Part shown: positions 17,416 through 26,843 of the stretch, piece by piece
Layout: each line of letters opens with the position of its first letter
Numbering within the stretch: position 1 is the stretch's first letter
Assembly (NCBI GenBank): GCA_004299705.1
Contig: SCQS01000023.1
Coordinates: 62,001 to 126,000 of the forward strand
Origin: Rhodanobacteraceae bacterium
Lineage (GTDB): Bacteria; Pseudomonadota; Gammaproteobacteria; Xanthomonadales; Rhodanobacteraceae
Reading direction: 5' to 3'
Length of the DNA: 64,000 nucleotides
Made by a program: the position numbers and the translations under genes
The notes under the pieces: generated by a model
Databases searched by the model: none
The model's input: the letters and a program-made list of their open reading frames with translations, nothing else
Told to the model about the DNA's origin: nothing

Positions 17416-17939
17416 GCCCGCCCCGTCGGCGCGAATGTCGCGTGCAAGTGCGCGACGCCTTCGCGAATGAATGCCAGCACCTCGTCGAGCGCCGCTTCGT
17501 CGTCCTCATCGACAGCAAGGTGGCTGGCGGCGATGTGGCCGAAATCACGCAGCAGTTCGCGGATGGCCGGGCCGTTCGCGCCGTCCTCCAGCACCCCGGT
17601 CAGGCCAAGGCCTCCGAGAAAGCCGCGGCACCAGTCCACGGCCGCATCCGCACGCGCCGCCAGCGGTGCCCCGGGCAACAACAGCTCGACCGGCTTGCCG
17701 GTGCGCAGGCGCGCGCCGATGTTCGCAACGGCACGCTCCAGCAGCGCATGCAACGCATCGCTGTCGACGGGCTCGTCTGCTTCGCTTTCCAGCGCCAGCG
17801 AAGCCAGCAGTTCGTGCGCATGCCCGGCCCAGCCCGCACACAGGAACCCGGTCACCGAGCCGTGCAACTCTGCGGGTGCAACCCCAAGCCGCGCCTGCGC
17901 GAGCGCCGCGTTCCATTCCGAATAGGTGTCTGACGTCAT
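17412..17939 (-). CDS. ygfB: UPF0149 (YecA/YgfB) family protein
   Basis: Small all-helical protein of 175 residues. UPF0149 features are ELHGSVTGFLCAGW near the N-terminus, DWCRGFLGGLGL in the middle and DEDDEAALDEVLAFIREGV at the end. Start MTSDTYSEWNAAL (17939) suits the family; the frame is open to an ATG 48 bases upstream. The gene overlaps pepP and lies head to head with the large GGDEF-EAL gene. In pseudomonads YgfB modulates a regulator (AlpA); no such role can be assigned here. Confidence 0.88.
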   Translation of the reverse strand: MTSDTYSEWNAALAQARLGVAPAELHGSVTGFLCAGWAGHAHELLASLALESEADEPVDSDALHALLERAVANIGARLRTGKPVELLLPGAPLAARADAAVDWCRGFLGGLGLTGVLEDGANGPAIRELLRDFGHIAASHLAVDEDDEAALDEVLAFIREGVAHLHATFAPTGRA

Positions 17940-18160
17940 GCCGTGATGAACCGGGTGGCCGTGCCGATTGGGCGTTCGCGAAGCCATTTTAGGGCATGCT
18001 CGACCCCGACTTCATACCCACGACGCCCCACGGCGGTTTGAGTAAACTTGACGCGTACCCGGCTTTTCCCGTCATCTTGCCATCAGGTGATCGAGCGAGG
18101 CCCGCCACGACTTTGCAGGGGCCAACTTGCCGCCATGAGCTGCGTTACACGGGATCATCC

Positions 18161-21100
18161 GTGACCCTCCAGTCATCCAGATGCCTGGGCGCGGTGCTGG
18201 TTTTCGCGGCAGCCTGGTTGGGGCCTGCCGCGCCCGCCGCCGCGCACGACAAGCCGACCGTCGCGCCCGCGCAACCCGCGACCTGGCGTGCGTACCAGCG
18301 CAACTACCACTTCCAGCAACTCGATGACCGCAACGGCTTGACCCAGAATTCGGTGTCGTTGATCTTCCAGGATCGCACTGGGTTCATGTGGTTCGCGACG
18401 CAGGGTGGCTTGTTCCGCTACGACGGCTACAACCTCACGCGTTTCACCCACGACCCGAATCGCACCGACAGCCTGCCCGACGATTACCGGGTGACCTCGC
18501 TGGCCGATGCCGGCAAAGGACGTCTGTGGATCGGATCCACCACCGGCGGCCTGGCCCTGTTCGACCCGACCGGCAACCGCGTCGTCCCGCTGCCGGCTGA
18601 CGTGCAACGCAAGGGAACACCCGTCACCAGCCTGTTGAAGCTGCCCGACGGCAAGCTGCTGGTGGGCACGCGGCACGGCGTGGACGTGCTGACCGACAGC
18701 GGCGCCGCGCCATCGCTCAAACCGATCTGGGCGGAAGCCGCCGGCAACCCGGCGGCGGTGCAGTCCATGACCCGCTGCAGCAATGGCGATGTCTATGCCA
18801 GCGCAGGCGACGAGGTGATCGAGTTGAACCCTGCCAGGACTGGCGGCCACGTCCTCGCCAGTACCGGTTCGGCCATCAACGCCCTGCTGTGCGATCCGGC
18901 GGGTCGCCTGTTGCCGGGCAACGCGGCGGGCCTCGCCAGCGTCGATCGCAAAAACGGCACGCTCGACCCACTGTGGCCGGAGGCCGGCGTTACCGGCGCC
19001 GGCGTCGTTGCGATCGCGGCTGACCACGCAGGCCGGATCTGGCTGGGACTCAACGACCACAGCCTGGTCCGGATGGGTGCCGACGGTTCCAGCGTTCGCG
19101 TCGACCCGGCTCCACTGGGCATCAACGGCGGCCTGCCCGATTCACCCATCACCACGCTGTTCGTCGATCGTACCGGACTGCTCTGGGTCGGCACCCTGTC
19201 GGCGGGGGTGGTGTGGACCCGCACCGACGGCGGCCCGATCAGTGCCGTACTCAACCTCACCGGCGACCCGCGCACCAAGACCTTCGTGAGCGCTTTCCTG
19301 CCCGCCGGCAACGGACAATTCTGGGTCACGATGTACGGCTTCGGGTTGGTTCGCTACGACCCCGCCACCCACGAAGTCACGAGCTATCAAGCAGCACTCG
19401 ACAAGGCGATCGATTCGCTCGGCACCGCCCCTGCCGGCCAGCCCGTACGGCCCGCTGCCACGATCGCGCGAGGAGACGCGGGACGGCTGGCGAACCTTCC
19501 GCGCCTCCAGAACCTCAAGGTATTCGGCATCGTGGAGGACGCCGATGGCAACCTGCTGCTGCCCTCCAACCACGGGCTGCTGCGTTTCGATCCAGCCACC
19601 GGAACCGCCGACTACGCACGCCTCGATGGTCAGCCAGCCACCGCATCGGTACGCGCCTTGCTGAGAACCCGCAACGGCGACCTTTGGGTTGCCCCTTACG
19701 GCGAAGGCCTCGTCCACTACCACGACGGCCACGCGGTGCAACGCTTCGACAGCGTGCATGGCCTGGCCAGCGACGACGTGGTGGAGATCGTCCAGGATCA
19801 CGCGGGCAGCATCTGGGCCGGCACCACCCGTGGCGTATCGGTGATCGATCCAGGCACCGGCAAGCTGCGTACTTTCCGTGAGATCCCCGGCAACGATCAC
19901 TCCCTTGCGGGAAGCGCAGTGGCCAGCCTGCTGGTTACCCGTGACGGACACATCTGGATCGGCTCGCTTTCCGGCCTCAGCCGGCTGGAACACATCGATG
20001 CCGGTGGTGCCGAATTCCAGCGCTACGGCCTTGCCAACGGATTGCCCGACAATACGATCGATTGCATGCTGGAAGACGCCACGGGCGACATCTGGTTCAG
20101 CACCAACCAGGGCATCGTCCGACTCGACCCGAAAACCGGCAGGGTCCGCGGCTTCAACATCGCCGACGGCACGCAGGGCAACGAATACAACTCGGGGGCG
20201 TGCCTGCGCACGGCCAGCGGCACCCTGCTGTTCGGGGGGCACGGTTTCGACATCATCAATCCGGAACGGGTGCACTCCGCAACCCCCAGTGCAGCAGTGG
20301 TGTTTACCGCGTTCCACAACGGCACGGGAACGATTCCCGTGTCGCCCGCGACTTCGGAAATACTGACGCTGGGTACCGGCGAGCGCAGCGTGTATGTCGC
20401 ATTCAGCACGCTCGACTACGCGGCCTCGGATCACAATCGCTACCGCGTCCGGCTGCTCGGCTCGCGCCACCCGGGCTGGGTGGGGCCGACGACCGACCAT
20501 ACCGCCGCCTTTACCGACCTCGCGCCCGGCGACTATCGCCTGGAAGTCCAGTCGGTCCTGCGCGACGGCAGCTTCGGCAGAGCCGCAAGCTTGCGCTTCC
20601 GCATCCCGAGCGTGTGGTGGTGGGACCTGCCCATGCGCATCGTCTACGCCGCGGCCTTCGTGCTGCTGGTATTGATCGCGCTGCTTGGGTGGCGCAGCCA
20701 CTATCTGGAACAAGCCCGCCATCGCCGGCAGTTGCGCTTGCGTGAAAACCGGTTGCGCCAGGCCCTCTGGGGCTCGGGCGACGAGTTCTGGGACTGGAAC
20801 CTCGAACACGGCACCATCCTGCGGCTCGGCCCCGAAGGCGTCCCCGGCGGCCACCACGAGGAATCCATCTCGGCCGACGAATGGCGCGCCACGATGGTGC
20901 ACCCCGACGACCTTGCCGGTCTCAATCGCGCGCTGGCCGAGCACATCGCCGGGCATACCGAACACTTCGAGGTCGAACACCGCGTGCGCGGTCGCGACGA
21001 CGAGTGGACCTGGGTGATCTCGCGCGGACGGGTCGTCGAGCGCGACGCGGACGGCAAACCCTTGCGCATCTGCGGCACCGAGCGCGACATCAGCGCATTG

Positions 21101-22807
21101 CGCGCCGCCGATCGCGACCGCCGCATCGCGTCGGAAGTCATCCGCAACATGAGCGAAGCGGTCACGGTCACCGACCTCGACTTCCACTTCATCTCGGTCA
21201 ATACCGCGTTCACCCGCATGACCGGCTACGCCGAACACGAAGTGCTGGGCCGCGACGCCTCCGTCCTCAACGGCAGTCGCCACGCCCCCGCCAGCTACGG
21301 ACAGTTGCGCCAGACCCTGGCCGAAACCGGGCATTGGCGCGGCGAACTGTGGCAACGCCGCAAGGACGGCGAGGAATTCCTGTGCTGGGTGGAGTTGAAC
21401 GAAGTCTGCGATGCCTCCGGACAGCGCACCCACATGATCGGCGTGTTGACCGACATCACCGACCGCAAGCGTGCCGAACAGGAACTGCGCTACCTCGCCA
21501 ATTACGACACCCTCACCGGCCTGCCCAATCGCGCGCTGCTGGGCGAGCGACTCGGCGCGGCGGTGATCAGCGCGCGCCGCAGCGGCCAGAAGGTCGGCTT
21601 GCTGTTCCTCGATCTCGATCGCTTCAAGCACATCAACGATTCGCTCGGCCACACCACCGGCGACCGCACGCTGAAAGCCGCCGGCGCGCGCCTGCGCCAG
21701 TGCGTGCGCGAAACCGACGTGGTCGCGCGCCTTGGTGGCGACGAGTTCACCGTGGTGCTGGAGAACCTCGCCGACGTGCGCGGCGCCGAGGAAATGGCGC
21801 AGCGATTGATCCAGGCTTTCGCGCGGCCGCTGCCGATCACCGGCACCCAGGAAGCCGTGATCTCGCCGTCGATCGGCATCGCACTCTACCCCGACCACGG
21901 CCAGACCCCGGCCGACCTGCTGAAGTGCGCCGACACCGCGATGTACCAGGCCAAGGAACGCGGCCGCAATACCTGGGCGGTGTACCACGCCGGCATGGAC
22001 GCGCGTGCGCGCGACCACGCCACGCTGGTCACCGCGTTGCGACGCGCGCTGGAGCGCGACGAACTGAGCATGGTCTACCAACCCAAGCTGGCGATCCGCG
22101 GCGAGCGCGGCATCACCGGCATGGAAGCACTGCTGCGCTGGCACAGTCGCGAGTTGGGCGAGATTCCGCCCAGCGTATTCATCCCGCTGGCCGAGGAAAC
22201 CGGCCAGATCCACGACATCAGCGCGTTCGTGTTCTCGACCGCCTGCGCGGACCTGCGCCGCTTCCGCGAAGGCGGCCACCGCAACCTGACCATGGCGATC
22301 AACCTGTCCGTGGCGCAACTGAACCGGCCAGACCTGACCCTGCACATCTGCGACATGCTGGCCGAGCACGACGTGGCGCCCAACCAGGTGGAACTGGAAC
22401 TCACCGAGAGCGTGGTCATGGCCAATGCCGAACAATCCGTGCGCCTGCTGGGCGAACTCAAATCCATCGGCGCGCGCCTCGCGATCGACGATTTCGGCAC
22501 CGGCTATTCCTCGCTTGCCTATTTGAAACGCCTGCCCATCGACACCCTCAAGATCGACCAGGAGTTCGTGGGCGACATCACCACCGATCCGGACGACGCG
22601 GCGATCACTTCCACCATCATCACCATGGCACACTCGCTGCAACTCAAGGTAGTGGCCGAGGGCGTGGAGACCGCCGAGCAACTCGCCTTCCTGCGCGCGC
22701 AGGGCTGCGACGAAATCCAGGGCTACTGGGTCTCTCGACCGCTCACGGCGGAGGCGTGCCTGGAGTTCCTGGACCGCCATGCGGCGACCAGCATAGACAT
22801 CACTTGA
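18161..22807 (+). CDS. Propeller-sensor diguanylate cyclase/phosphodiesterase (Reg_prop, Y_Y_Y, PAS-PAS-GGDEF-EAL)
   Basis: Very large inner-membrane c-di-GMP enzyme of about 1,548 residues. A GTG start gives a cleavable signal peptide ending near PAAAHD. The periplasmic part has two-component-regulator propeller blades (GLTQNSVSLIFQDRTGFMWF, GLASDDVVEIVQDHAG, GLPDNTIDCMLEDATGDIWF) and a Y_Y_Y-like domain. One transmembrane helix lies near 827-845, followed by two PAS domains. The GGDEF motif (1192-1196) is intact and preceded by an RETD inhibitory site five residues upstream. The EAL motif (1322-1324) is intact with ELTES, DDFGTGYSS and EGVET signatures. Both activities may be present, with ligand binding outside deciding which dominates. 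It interrupts the usual ygfB-zapA neighbourhood. Confidence 0.92.
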   Translation: MTLQSSRCLGAVLVFAAAWLGPAAPAAAHDKPTVAPAQPATWRAYQRNYHFQQLDDRNGLTQNSVSLIFQDRTGFMWFATQGGLFRYDGYNLTRFTHDPNRTDSLPDDYRVTSLADAGKGRLWIGSTTGGLALFDPTGNRVVPLPADVQRKGTPVTSLLKLPDGKLLVGTRHGVDVLTDSGAAPSLKPIWAEAAGNPAAVQSMTRCSNGDVYASAGDEVIELNPARTGGHVLASTGSAINALLCDPAGRLLPGNAAGLASVDRKNGTLDPLWPEAGVTGAGVVAIAADHAGRIWLGLNDHSLVRMGADGSSVRVDPAPLGINGGLPDSPITTLFVDRTGLLWVGTLSAGVVWTRTDGGPISAVLNLTGDPRTKTFVSAFLPAGNGQFWVTMYGFGLVRYDPATHEVTSYQAALDKAIDSLGTAPAGQPVRPAATIARGDAGRLANLPRLQNLKVFGIVEDADGNLLLPSNHGLLRFDPATGTADYARLDGQPATASVRALLRTRNGDLWVAPYGEGLVHYHDGHAVQRFDSVHGLASDDVVEIVQDHAGSIWAGTTRGVSVIDPGTGKLRTFREIPGNDHSLAGSAVASLLVTRDGHIWIGSLSGLSRLEHIDAGGAEFQRYGLANGLPDNTIDCMLEDATGDIWFSTNQGIVRLDPKTGRVRGFNIADGTQGNEYNSGACLRTASGTLLFGGHGFDIINPERVHSATPSAAVVFTAFHNGTGTIPVSPATSEILTLGTGERSVYVAFSTLDYAASDHNRYRVRLLGSRHPGWVGPTTDHTAAFTDLAPGDYRLEVQSVLRDGSFGRAASLRFRIPSVWWWDLPMRIVYAAAFVLLVLIALLGWRSHYLEQARHRRQLRLRENRLRQALWGSGDEFWDWNLEHGTILRLGPEGVPGGHHEESISADEWRATMVHPDDLAGLNRALAEHIAGHTEHFEVEHRVRGRDDEWTWVISRGRVVERDADGKPLRICGTERDISALRAADRDRRIASEVIRNMSEAVTVTDLDFHFISVNTAFTRMTGYAEHEVLGRDASVLNGSRHAPASYGQLRQTLAETGHWRGELWQRRKDGEEFLCWVELNEVCDASGQRTHMIGVLTDITDRKRAEQELRYLANYDTLTGLPNRALLGERLGAAVISARRSGQKVGLLFLDLDRFKHINDSLGHTTGDRTLKAAGARLRQCVRETDVVARLGGDEFTVVLENLADVRGAEEMAQRLIQAFARPLPITGTQEAVISPSIGIALYPDHGQTPADLLKCADTAMYQAKERGRNTWAVYHAGMDARARDHATLVTALRRALERDELSMVYQPKLAIRGERGITGMEALLRWHSRELGEIPPSVFIPLAEETGQIHDISAFVFSTACADLRRFREGGHRNLTMAINLSVAQLNRPDLTLHICDMLAEHDVAPNQVELELTESVVMANAEQSVRLLGELKSIGARLAIDDFGTGYSSLAYLKRLPIDTLKIDQEFVGDITTDPDDAAITSTIITMAHSLQLKVVAEGVETAEQLAFLRAQGCDEIQGYWVSRPLTAEACLEFLDRHAATSIDIT

Positions 22808-22851
22808 AGGTACATGCCACGCATCGGGTTTTTGCCTTATAGTCGGCAACC

Positions 22852-23079
22852 ATGGACAGCCAACCAATGAACTTCGAAGCGGAACTCGGCGCACTGTCAC
22901 GCGCGCTCGACGCGGCGCTGGAACGGATGCGCCGGTTGGCCGAGGAGAACGCCAGCCTCAGGCGTGGCCGCGACCAGATGGCCGGCGAACGCGCCGCGCT
23001 GATGGCACGCAACGAACAGGCGCGCACCCGCGTCGAAGCCATGATCGAACGGCTGAAATCGCTCGAAGCGGCGGGTTGA
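22852..23079 (+). CDS. ZapB-like coiled-coil protein (TIGR02449 type)
   Basis: A 75-residue, almost wholly coiled-coil protein (ALDAALERMRRLAEENASLR and following heptads). It lies immediately upstream of zapA with a four-base shift, the standard place of the TIGR02449/ZapB-like gene in Xanthomonadales and Pseudomonas. By position it should help ZapA bundle FtsZ or organise the Z-ring. The start MDSQPMNFEAEL is the first ATG; MNFEAEL, five codons later, is an alternative. Confidence 0.82.
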   Translation: MDSQPMNFEAELGALSRALDAALERMRRLAEENASLRRGRDQMAGERAALMARNEQARTRVEAMIERLKSLEAAG

Positions 23080-23087
23080 CCCACGTC

Positions 23088-23393
23088 ATGACCGACGAAA
23101 CCGTCACCGTCACCGTCAAGTTGCTAGATCGCGAATTCATGGTCGGCTGCAAACCCGACGAACGCGAGGGCCTGCTGGCCGCGGTGGAACACCTGAACCA
23201 GAAGATGCGCGAAATCCGGCACGCCTCGCGCAGCCCCGGCTACGACCGCATCGCGGTGCTGGCCGCGCTCGACATCACCCACGAATTGCTGATGCTGCGA
23301 CGCAGCCAGAACGCGCTGTCCGACAGCGCCGGCGAGCACATCACGATGCTGCGGCGCAAGCTTGAAGATGCCCTCAACGCGCCCGTAGAATGA
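23088..23393 (+). CDS. zapA: Cell division protein ZapA
   Basis: FtsZ-associated protein of 101 residues that crosslinks protofilaments at the division site. The N-terminal globular part (VTVTVKLLDREFMVGCKPDE, then LLAAVEHLNQKMREIR) and C-terminal helix (MLRRKLEDALNA) match ZapA. I chose ATG 23088 (MTDETVTVTVKLLDREF); a TTG at 23076 overlapping the upstream stop is possible. The stop codon is immediately followed by the 6S RNA. Confidence 0.92.
   Translation: MTDETVTVTVKLLDREFMVGCKPDEREGLLAAVEHLNQKMREIRHASRSPGYDRIAVLAALDITHELLMLRRSQNALSDSAGEHITMLRRKLEDALNAPVE
23362..23391 (+). promoter_or_regulatory. Probable promoter of 6S RNA inside the end of zapA
   Basis: TTGAAG (23362-23367) and TAGAAT (23386-23391) are 18 bases apart and would start transcription near 23397-23399, at the base of the 6S structure. 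Confidence 0.5.
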
Positions 23394-23395
23394 CC

Positions 23396-23562
23396 CTGCT
23401 GGCGTCCCCTGCGGTGAACGACAGCGCGCCCCCAGCAATGTGCCTTGTTCCTAATGTACGACCTGGGGCCGGCGGTTACCGGATCGTTGCGCATGTCCGC
23501 TGCGTGCGGAAAGCCTGAAAATCCGGCCAGCCTGCCCACTTGATCCTAGGGGATCAGGGTCG
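23396..23562 (+). ncRNA. ssrS: 6S RNA (SsrS)
   Basis: Regulator of sigma-70 RNA polymerase that mimics an open promoter. The closing region pairs GTCCCCT near 23402-23409 with AGGGGAT near 23548-23554, and an outer GACCCTG (23392-23398) can pair with CAGGGTC (23555-23561). A central CCCCAG/CTGGGG helix leaves the large bubble. It sits between zapA and fau, the conserved place of ssrS in Gammaproteobacteria. Exact ends are uncertain by several bases. Confidence 0.82.
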
Positions 23563-23601
23563 CTCGGCGCGCATCGTCATCGTGGAGGATGCCGGTTTTT
23601 T

Positions 23602-24207
23602 ATGAGTGATGGTCGCGAGTTGCTGCGCGCGCGGATGTCGGTGCGGCGCAATGAACTGGATGCGAAGCAACGCATCGTCGCAGCGGCGGGTGTGCTGCAC
23701 AGTCTGGAAGCATTGCCCGAATTCATGACCGACCGTAACGTGGCCGGCTACTGGGCGATCCGCGGCGAGCTGCCGCTGAACCTCGCGGTCGCCTCGCTGG
23801 CGCGCCGCGACCAGCACTATTTCCTGCCTGTGCTGGGCGAATCACGTCAATTGCATTTCGCCGAATACGCAACCGGGGCTCCGGTTGTCCACAATCGCTT
23901 CGGCATCCCCGAGCCTGACGTTCCCGCGAACCAGTGCTTGCCGCCGCAGGACATGGACGTGATCCTGCTGCCGTTGTTGGCCTTCGACCGCCACGGTCAT
24001 CGCCTCGGCACGGGCGGCGGCTGGTACGACACCAACCTTGCCTTCCTGCGCGATGCGCAGCGCCCGGCCTCGCCGCTGCTGGTCGGCATCGGTTACGCTT
24101 TCCAGCAGGTCGAAGCGATTCCCACCGAGCCTTGGGACGTGCCGCTCGACTACCTCGCCACCGACGAAGGCTTGCTGGCCTGTGGCGACGATTCCCGACC
24201 GGCATGA
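23602..24207 (+). CDS. fau: 5-formyltetrahydrofolate cyclo-ligase
   Basis: Converts 5-formyl-THF to 5,10-methenyl-THF with ATP. The 201-residue product shows the N-terminal basic helix ELLRARMSVRRNELDAKQR, the folate-contacting FGIPEP segment and the ATP-site motif DRHGHRLGTGGGWYD. A GGAGGA lies upstream and a T6 run directly precedes the ATG. The order zapA - 6S RNA - fau is conserved in Gammaproteobacteria, where 6S and fau are often cotranscribed. The EVE-domain gene follows 10 bases downstream. Confidence 0.94.
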   Translation: MSDGRELLRARMSVRRNELDAKQRIVAAAGVLHSLEALPEFMTDRNVAGYWAIRGELPLNLAVASLARRDQHYFLPVLGESRQLHFAEYATGAPVVHNRFGIPEPDVPANQCLPPQDMDVILLPLLAFDRHGHRLGTGGGWYDTNLAFLRDAQRPASPLLVGIGYAFQQVEAIPTEPWDVPLDYLATDEGLLACGDDSRPA

Positions 24208-24217
24208 AGGATTCCGC

Positions 24218-24667
24218 ATGCAGCGCTGGCTGATGAAGACCGAACCGGGCACTTTTTCCATCGACGACTTGCGCACGCGCAAGACCGAGCCCTGGGACGG
24301 CGTGCGCAATTACCAGGCGCGCAACTTCATCCGCGCGATGCGGCGCGGCGATGCGGTGCTGATCTATCACTCGGCGTGCCCCGCACCGGGTGTCGCGGGC
24401 ATCGCCAAGGTCGCGAGCGCGCCCAAGCCCGATCCGACCCAGTTCGATCCGAAAAACCATCACTACGATTCCACCAGCAAGCGCGAAGACCCGCGCTGGA
24501 CGCTGGTGGACGTGCAATTCGTGCGCAAACTCAAGCGCGTGGTGCCGCTCGACGAAATCAAGGCACTCACGGGACTGGGCGATTTCGCATTGACACGCCG
24601 CGGCAACCGATTGTCGGTGCTGCCCGTCACCGACAAGCAATGGAACGCCATCCTGGCACTGGAATGA
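24218..24667 (+). CDS. EVE-domain protein
   Basis: A 149-residue protein made of a single PUA-like EVE domain, a fold that binds modified bases or RNA. It begins [18 protein letters not shown] and contains [18 protein letters not shown] and [16 protein letters not shown], all typical. Start 24218 was chosen because earlier in-frame codons lie inside fau. The stop overlaps the rpiA start as ATGA. Function in housekeeping bacteria is unknown. Confidence 0.9.
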   Translation: MQRWLMKTEPGTFSIDDLRTRKTEPWDGVRNYQARNFIRAMRRGDAVLIYHSACPAPGVAGIAKVASAPKPDPTQFDPKNHHYDSTSKREDPRWTLVDVQFVRKLKRVVPLDEIKALTGLGDFALTRRGNRLSVLPVTDKQWNAILALE

Positions 24668-25314
24668 ACATGGACATCGACGCACAGAAGCGTGCGGCCG
24701 GCGAAGCCGCGATCGAATTCATCGAAGACAAGGCCGTGATCGGCGTCGGCACCGGCTCGACCGTGAAATACTTCATCGACGCGCTGGCCAGGGTGAAGCA
24801 CCGCATCGACGGCGCAGTGTCGAGCTCGGAACAATCCAGCCGGCTGCTGGAAGCACACGGCATCAAGGTATTCGACCCGAACGCGGTGGGCGAGATCCCC
24901 GTTTACATCGACGGCGCCGACGAGTGCGATCCGCAGCGCTGCCTCATCAAGGGCGGCGGCGCGGCGCTGACAAGGGAAAAAATCCTCGCCGCGATCGCGA
25001 AAAAATTCGTGTGCATCGTGGACGCGCACAAGTGCGTCGACGTGCTGGGCAAGTTTCCGCTGCCGGTGGAAGTGATCCCGATGGCGCGCAGCTACGTGGC
25101 GCGCGAAATCCAGCGCCGCGGCGGCACGCCCGTGTGGCGCGCGGACTGCGTGACCGACAACGGCAACTGGATCCTCGACGTGCATGGCTTGCACATCGAG
25201 GATCCACTGAAACTCGAGTCGGATTGGAACCAGATCACGGGCGTCGTGACGGTCGGCCTGTTCGCCCACCGACCCGCGGACGTGGTGCTGGTCGGCGACG
25301 GCAGGAGGTTCTAG
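24664..25314 (+). CDS. rpiA: Ribose-5-phosphate isomerase A
   Basis: Interconverts ribose 5-phosphate and ribulose 5-phosphate in the pentose phosphate pathway. The protein has 216 residues with [17 protein letters not shown], the active-site segment [16 protein letters not shown] and [11 protein letters not shown]. Start [14 protein letters not shown] overlaps the EVE gene by four bases. The TAG stop lies in a degenerate rptB-like sequence (CTAGGAACCTGCCTGC), and GGTTC/GAACC around it could form a small hairpin. Confidence 0.95.
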   Translation: MNMDIDAQKRAAGEAAIEFIEDKAVIGVGTGSTVKYFIDALARVKHRIDGAVSSSEQSSRLLEAHGIKVFDPNAVGEIPVYIDGADECDPQRCLIKGGGAALTREKILAAIAKKFVCIVDAHKCVDVLGKFPLPVEVIPMARSYVAREIQRRGGTPVWRADCVTDNGNWILDVHGLHIEDPLKLESDWNQITGVVTVGLFAHRPADVVLVGDGRRF

Positions 25315-25365
25315 GAACCTGCCTGCCGCGCCGATCGGAGCATTGGTTGAAGTAGCTCTGGCAGA

Positions 25366-25800
25366 TCACGCCACCCGGCGCAACGCCGCCAAGGCGTTGC
25401 GCATGCCGGCAACCAGTTGATCGCAAGCCTCCGCGCCGATGGTTTCGCGGATGTCGTTCAACACCTCGGTACCGCTGTCGTTGGCGGCGGTCAATGCATT
25501 GCGACCGGTATCGGTGATGCTCCAGGTATCGCCTTCCAGGGTCACCATGCCCTTCACGAGCATTCGGTGCAGGTTGTCCTCGATGACCAGCGGGTTCTGC
25601 CGCAACTGCTCCGACAACACGACTGCCGTTTGCGGGCCAGCGAATGTCAACCGCTTGGCAACGAGGTACAAGTAGTAACTTTCCAGACCGCTGGATTGGA
25701 TACCCTGCTCCACGCGTTGCATCAGGGCTCCACGCAAAGCCGCCGTCATCGCCACCAGGTCGTGCTGCGGGGTGCGGGGTGCCTCCATCGAGACGTTCAT
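25366..25800 (-). CDS. MarR-like winged-helix protein, putative regulator
   Basis: A 144-residue protein. The central part (VVLSEQLRQNPLVIEDNLHR, then MLVKGMVTLEGDTWSITDTG) has the helix-turn-helix plus wing pattern of MarR-like regulators, with helices before and after that would form a dimer interface. The start MNVSMEAPRTPQHD at 25800 follows GGAGGA; a longer frame upstream translates into the tRNA-Gln terminator region and is rejected. No neighbour suggests a target. The assignment rests on pattern only. Confidence 0.65.
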   Translation of the reverse strand: MNVSMEAPRTPQHDLVAMTAALRGALMQRVEQGIQSSGLESYYLYLVAKRLTFAGPQTAVVLSEQLRQNPLVIEDNLHRMLVKGMVTLEGDTWSITDTGRNALTAANDSGTEVLNDIRETIGAEACDQLVAGMRNALAALRRVA

Positions 25801-25926
25801 GGTCGTCCTCCGGGTTCTGTCAAAGGGGAATGTCGCCATTTGGCGACCTTCGCACGATACGGCCAACTTCCGAACCCGATATTTGATGCCGTTCGCAAAT
25901 CCGGCGCGGCGAATTCCCTGAAAACA

Positions 25927-25953
25927 CGAAACCCGCCGGAAGGGCGGGTTTCG
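25927..25953 (-). terminator. Rho-independent terminator of tRNA-Gln
   Basis: Perfect 11-bp stem CGAAACCCGCC/GGCGGGTTTCG with a five-base loop, followed on the minus strand by TGTTTTC. It lies about 40 bases beyond the tRNA 3' end. Confidence 0.75.
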
Positions 25954-25991
25954 TAGCTGGCTTGCCGAGATCCGGAAAGCCATCGGCGGAT

Positions 25992-26066
25992 TGGCAGCCC
26001 CGGAAGGATTCGAACCTCCGAATGCCTGAGTCAGAGTCAGGTGCCTTACCACTTGGCGACGGGGCT
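25992..26066 (-). tRNA. tRNA-Gln (anticodon CTG)
   Basis: The minus strand gives acceptor stem AGCCCCG/CGGGGCT, anticodon stem CCTGA/TCAGG with loop CTCTGAC, and T-arm GGTTCGAATCC. The anticodon CTG reads CAG, the discriminator is G as expected for glutamine, and the 3' CCA is encoded (25992-25994). Confidence 0.95.
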
Positions 26067-26445
26067 ATAAGTGAGCGAAACCGGGCATCCTGCCGCGGTT
26101 GACTCGCGCCATCCATGGCGCTCGCCCTTTCGGGCCGGCTTCGCCGTTCGCACCCGCTCCATACGGGTGCAGTGCATTGCAAACGGTCGCGGCGAAGCCG
26201 CGCCACGTTTGCCTCGTCAGCCTTCGGCTGACGCCGGCACCTCCCTGTGCCGCATTTCCTGCATCGTTCGCTATTGTAGGGCAGAGCGAAAAGCGCTGCG
26301 AGCGAAGCGGCTGTTGTGGAAAGTCAGCCACGGAGCTCTTGGCCATGGATGGCGGCTCTGAAGGGCGCTCTGATGATCGCTGACCAAGAAATCCGTAAAA
26401 CACCATGGAGTCCATCGGAACAGCGATCATGGACGATCGCACAAA
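26067..26445. repeat. Gene-free repeat block between tRNA-Gln and rpsI (rptA copy 4 inverted, plus hairpins)
   Basis: This 379-base gap holds no credible gene. It contains GCGCCATCCATGGCGC (shared with about 31.26 kb), the hairpins CACCCG/CGGGTG (26149-26167) and CGTCAGCC/GGCTGACG (26215-26233), and an inverted rptA copy from about 26270. The copy carries the GAAGCGGCTGTTGTGG tail, TTGGCCATGGATGG and the palindrome GCGATC/GATCGC at 26423-26440. Confidence 0.6.
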
Positions 26446-26841
26446 TTAGCGCTTGGAGAACTGGGTGGCGCGACGTGCCTTGTGCAGGCCGACCTTCTTG
26501 CGCTCGACCTCGCGGGCGTCGCGGGTCATGAACCCGGCACGGCGCAGCGGCGCCTTCAGGGTTTCGTCGTACTCGACCAGGGCGCGGGCGATGCCCAGGC
26601 GGATCGCGCCAGCCTGACCGGTGATGCCGCCACCGGCAACGTTGACCTTGATGTCGAACTTGTCGGCCATCTGGGTCAGTTCGAGCGGCTGGCGCACGAT
26701 CATGCGCGAGGTTTCGCGGCCGAAGAAATCGTCAAGGGACTTGCCGTTGACGACGATCTGGCCATTGCCCTTGCGCAGGAACACGCGTGCGGCGGAGGTC
26801 TTGCGGCGGCCGGTGCCGGCATTTTGTTGCGTGGTCGCCAT
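26446..26841 (-). CDS. rpsI: 30S ribosomal protein S9
   Basis: Ribosomal protein of 131 residues. It contains [17 protein letters not shown] near the N-terminus, [19 protein letters not shown] in the middle and the basic C-terminal tail [11 protein letters not shown], which reaches the P site in the 30S subunit. It follows rplM by two bases, the universal rplM-rpsI operon. Confidence 0.98.
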   Translation of the reverse strand: MATTQQNAGTGRRKTSAARVFLRKGNGQIVVNGKSLDDFFGRETSRMIVRQPLELTQMADKFDIKVNVAGGGITGQAGAIRLGIARALVEYDETLKAPLRRAGFMTRDAREVERKKVGLHKARRATQFSKR

Positions 26842-26843
26842 CG

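Noticed and set aside
19142-22900. A 1,252-codon open frame antisense to the GGDEF-EAL gene
   Set aside because: It is a long frame created by high GC content; its translation shows no domain and the sense strand encodes clear motifs throughout.
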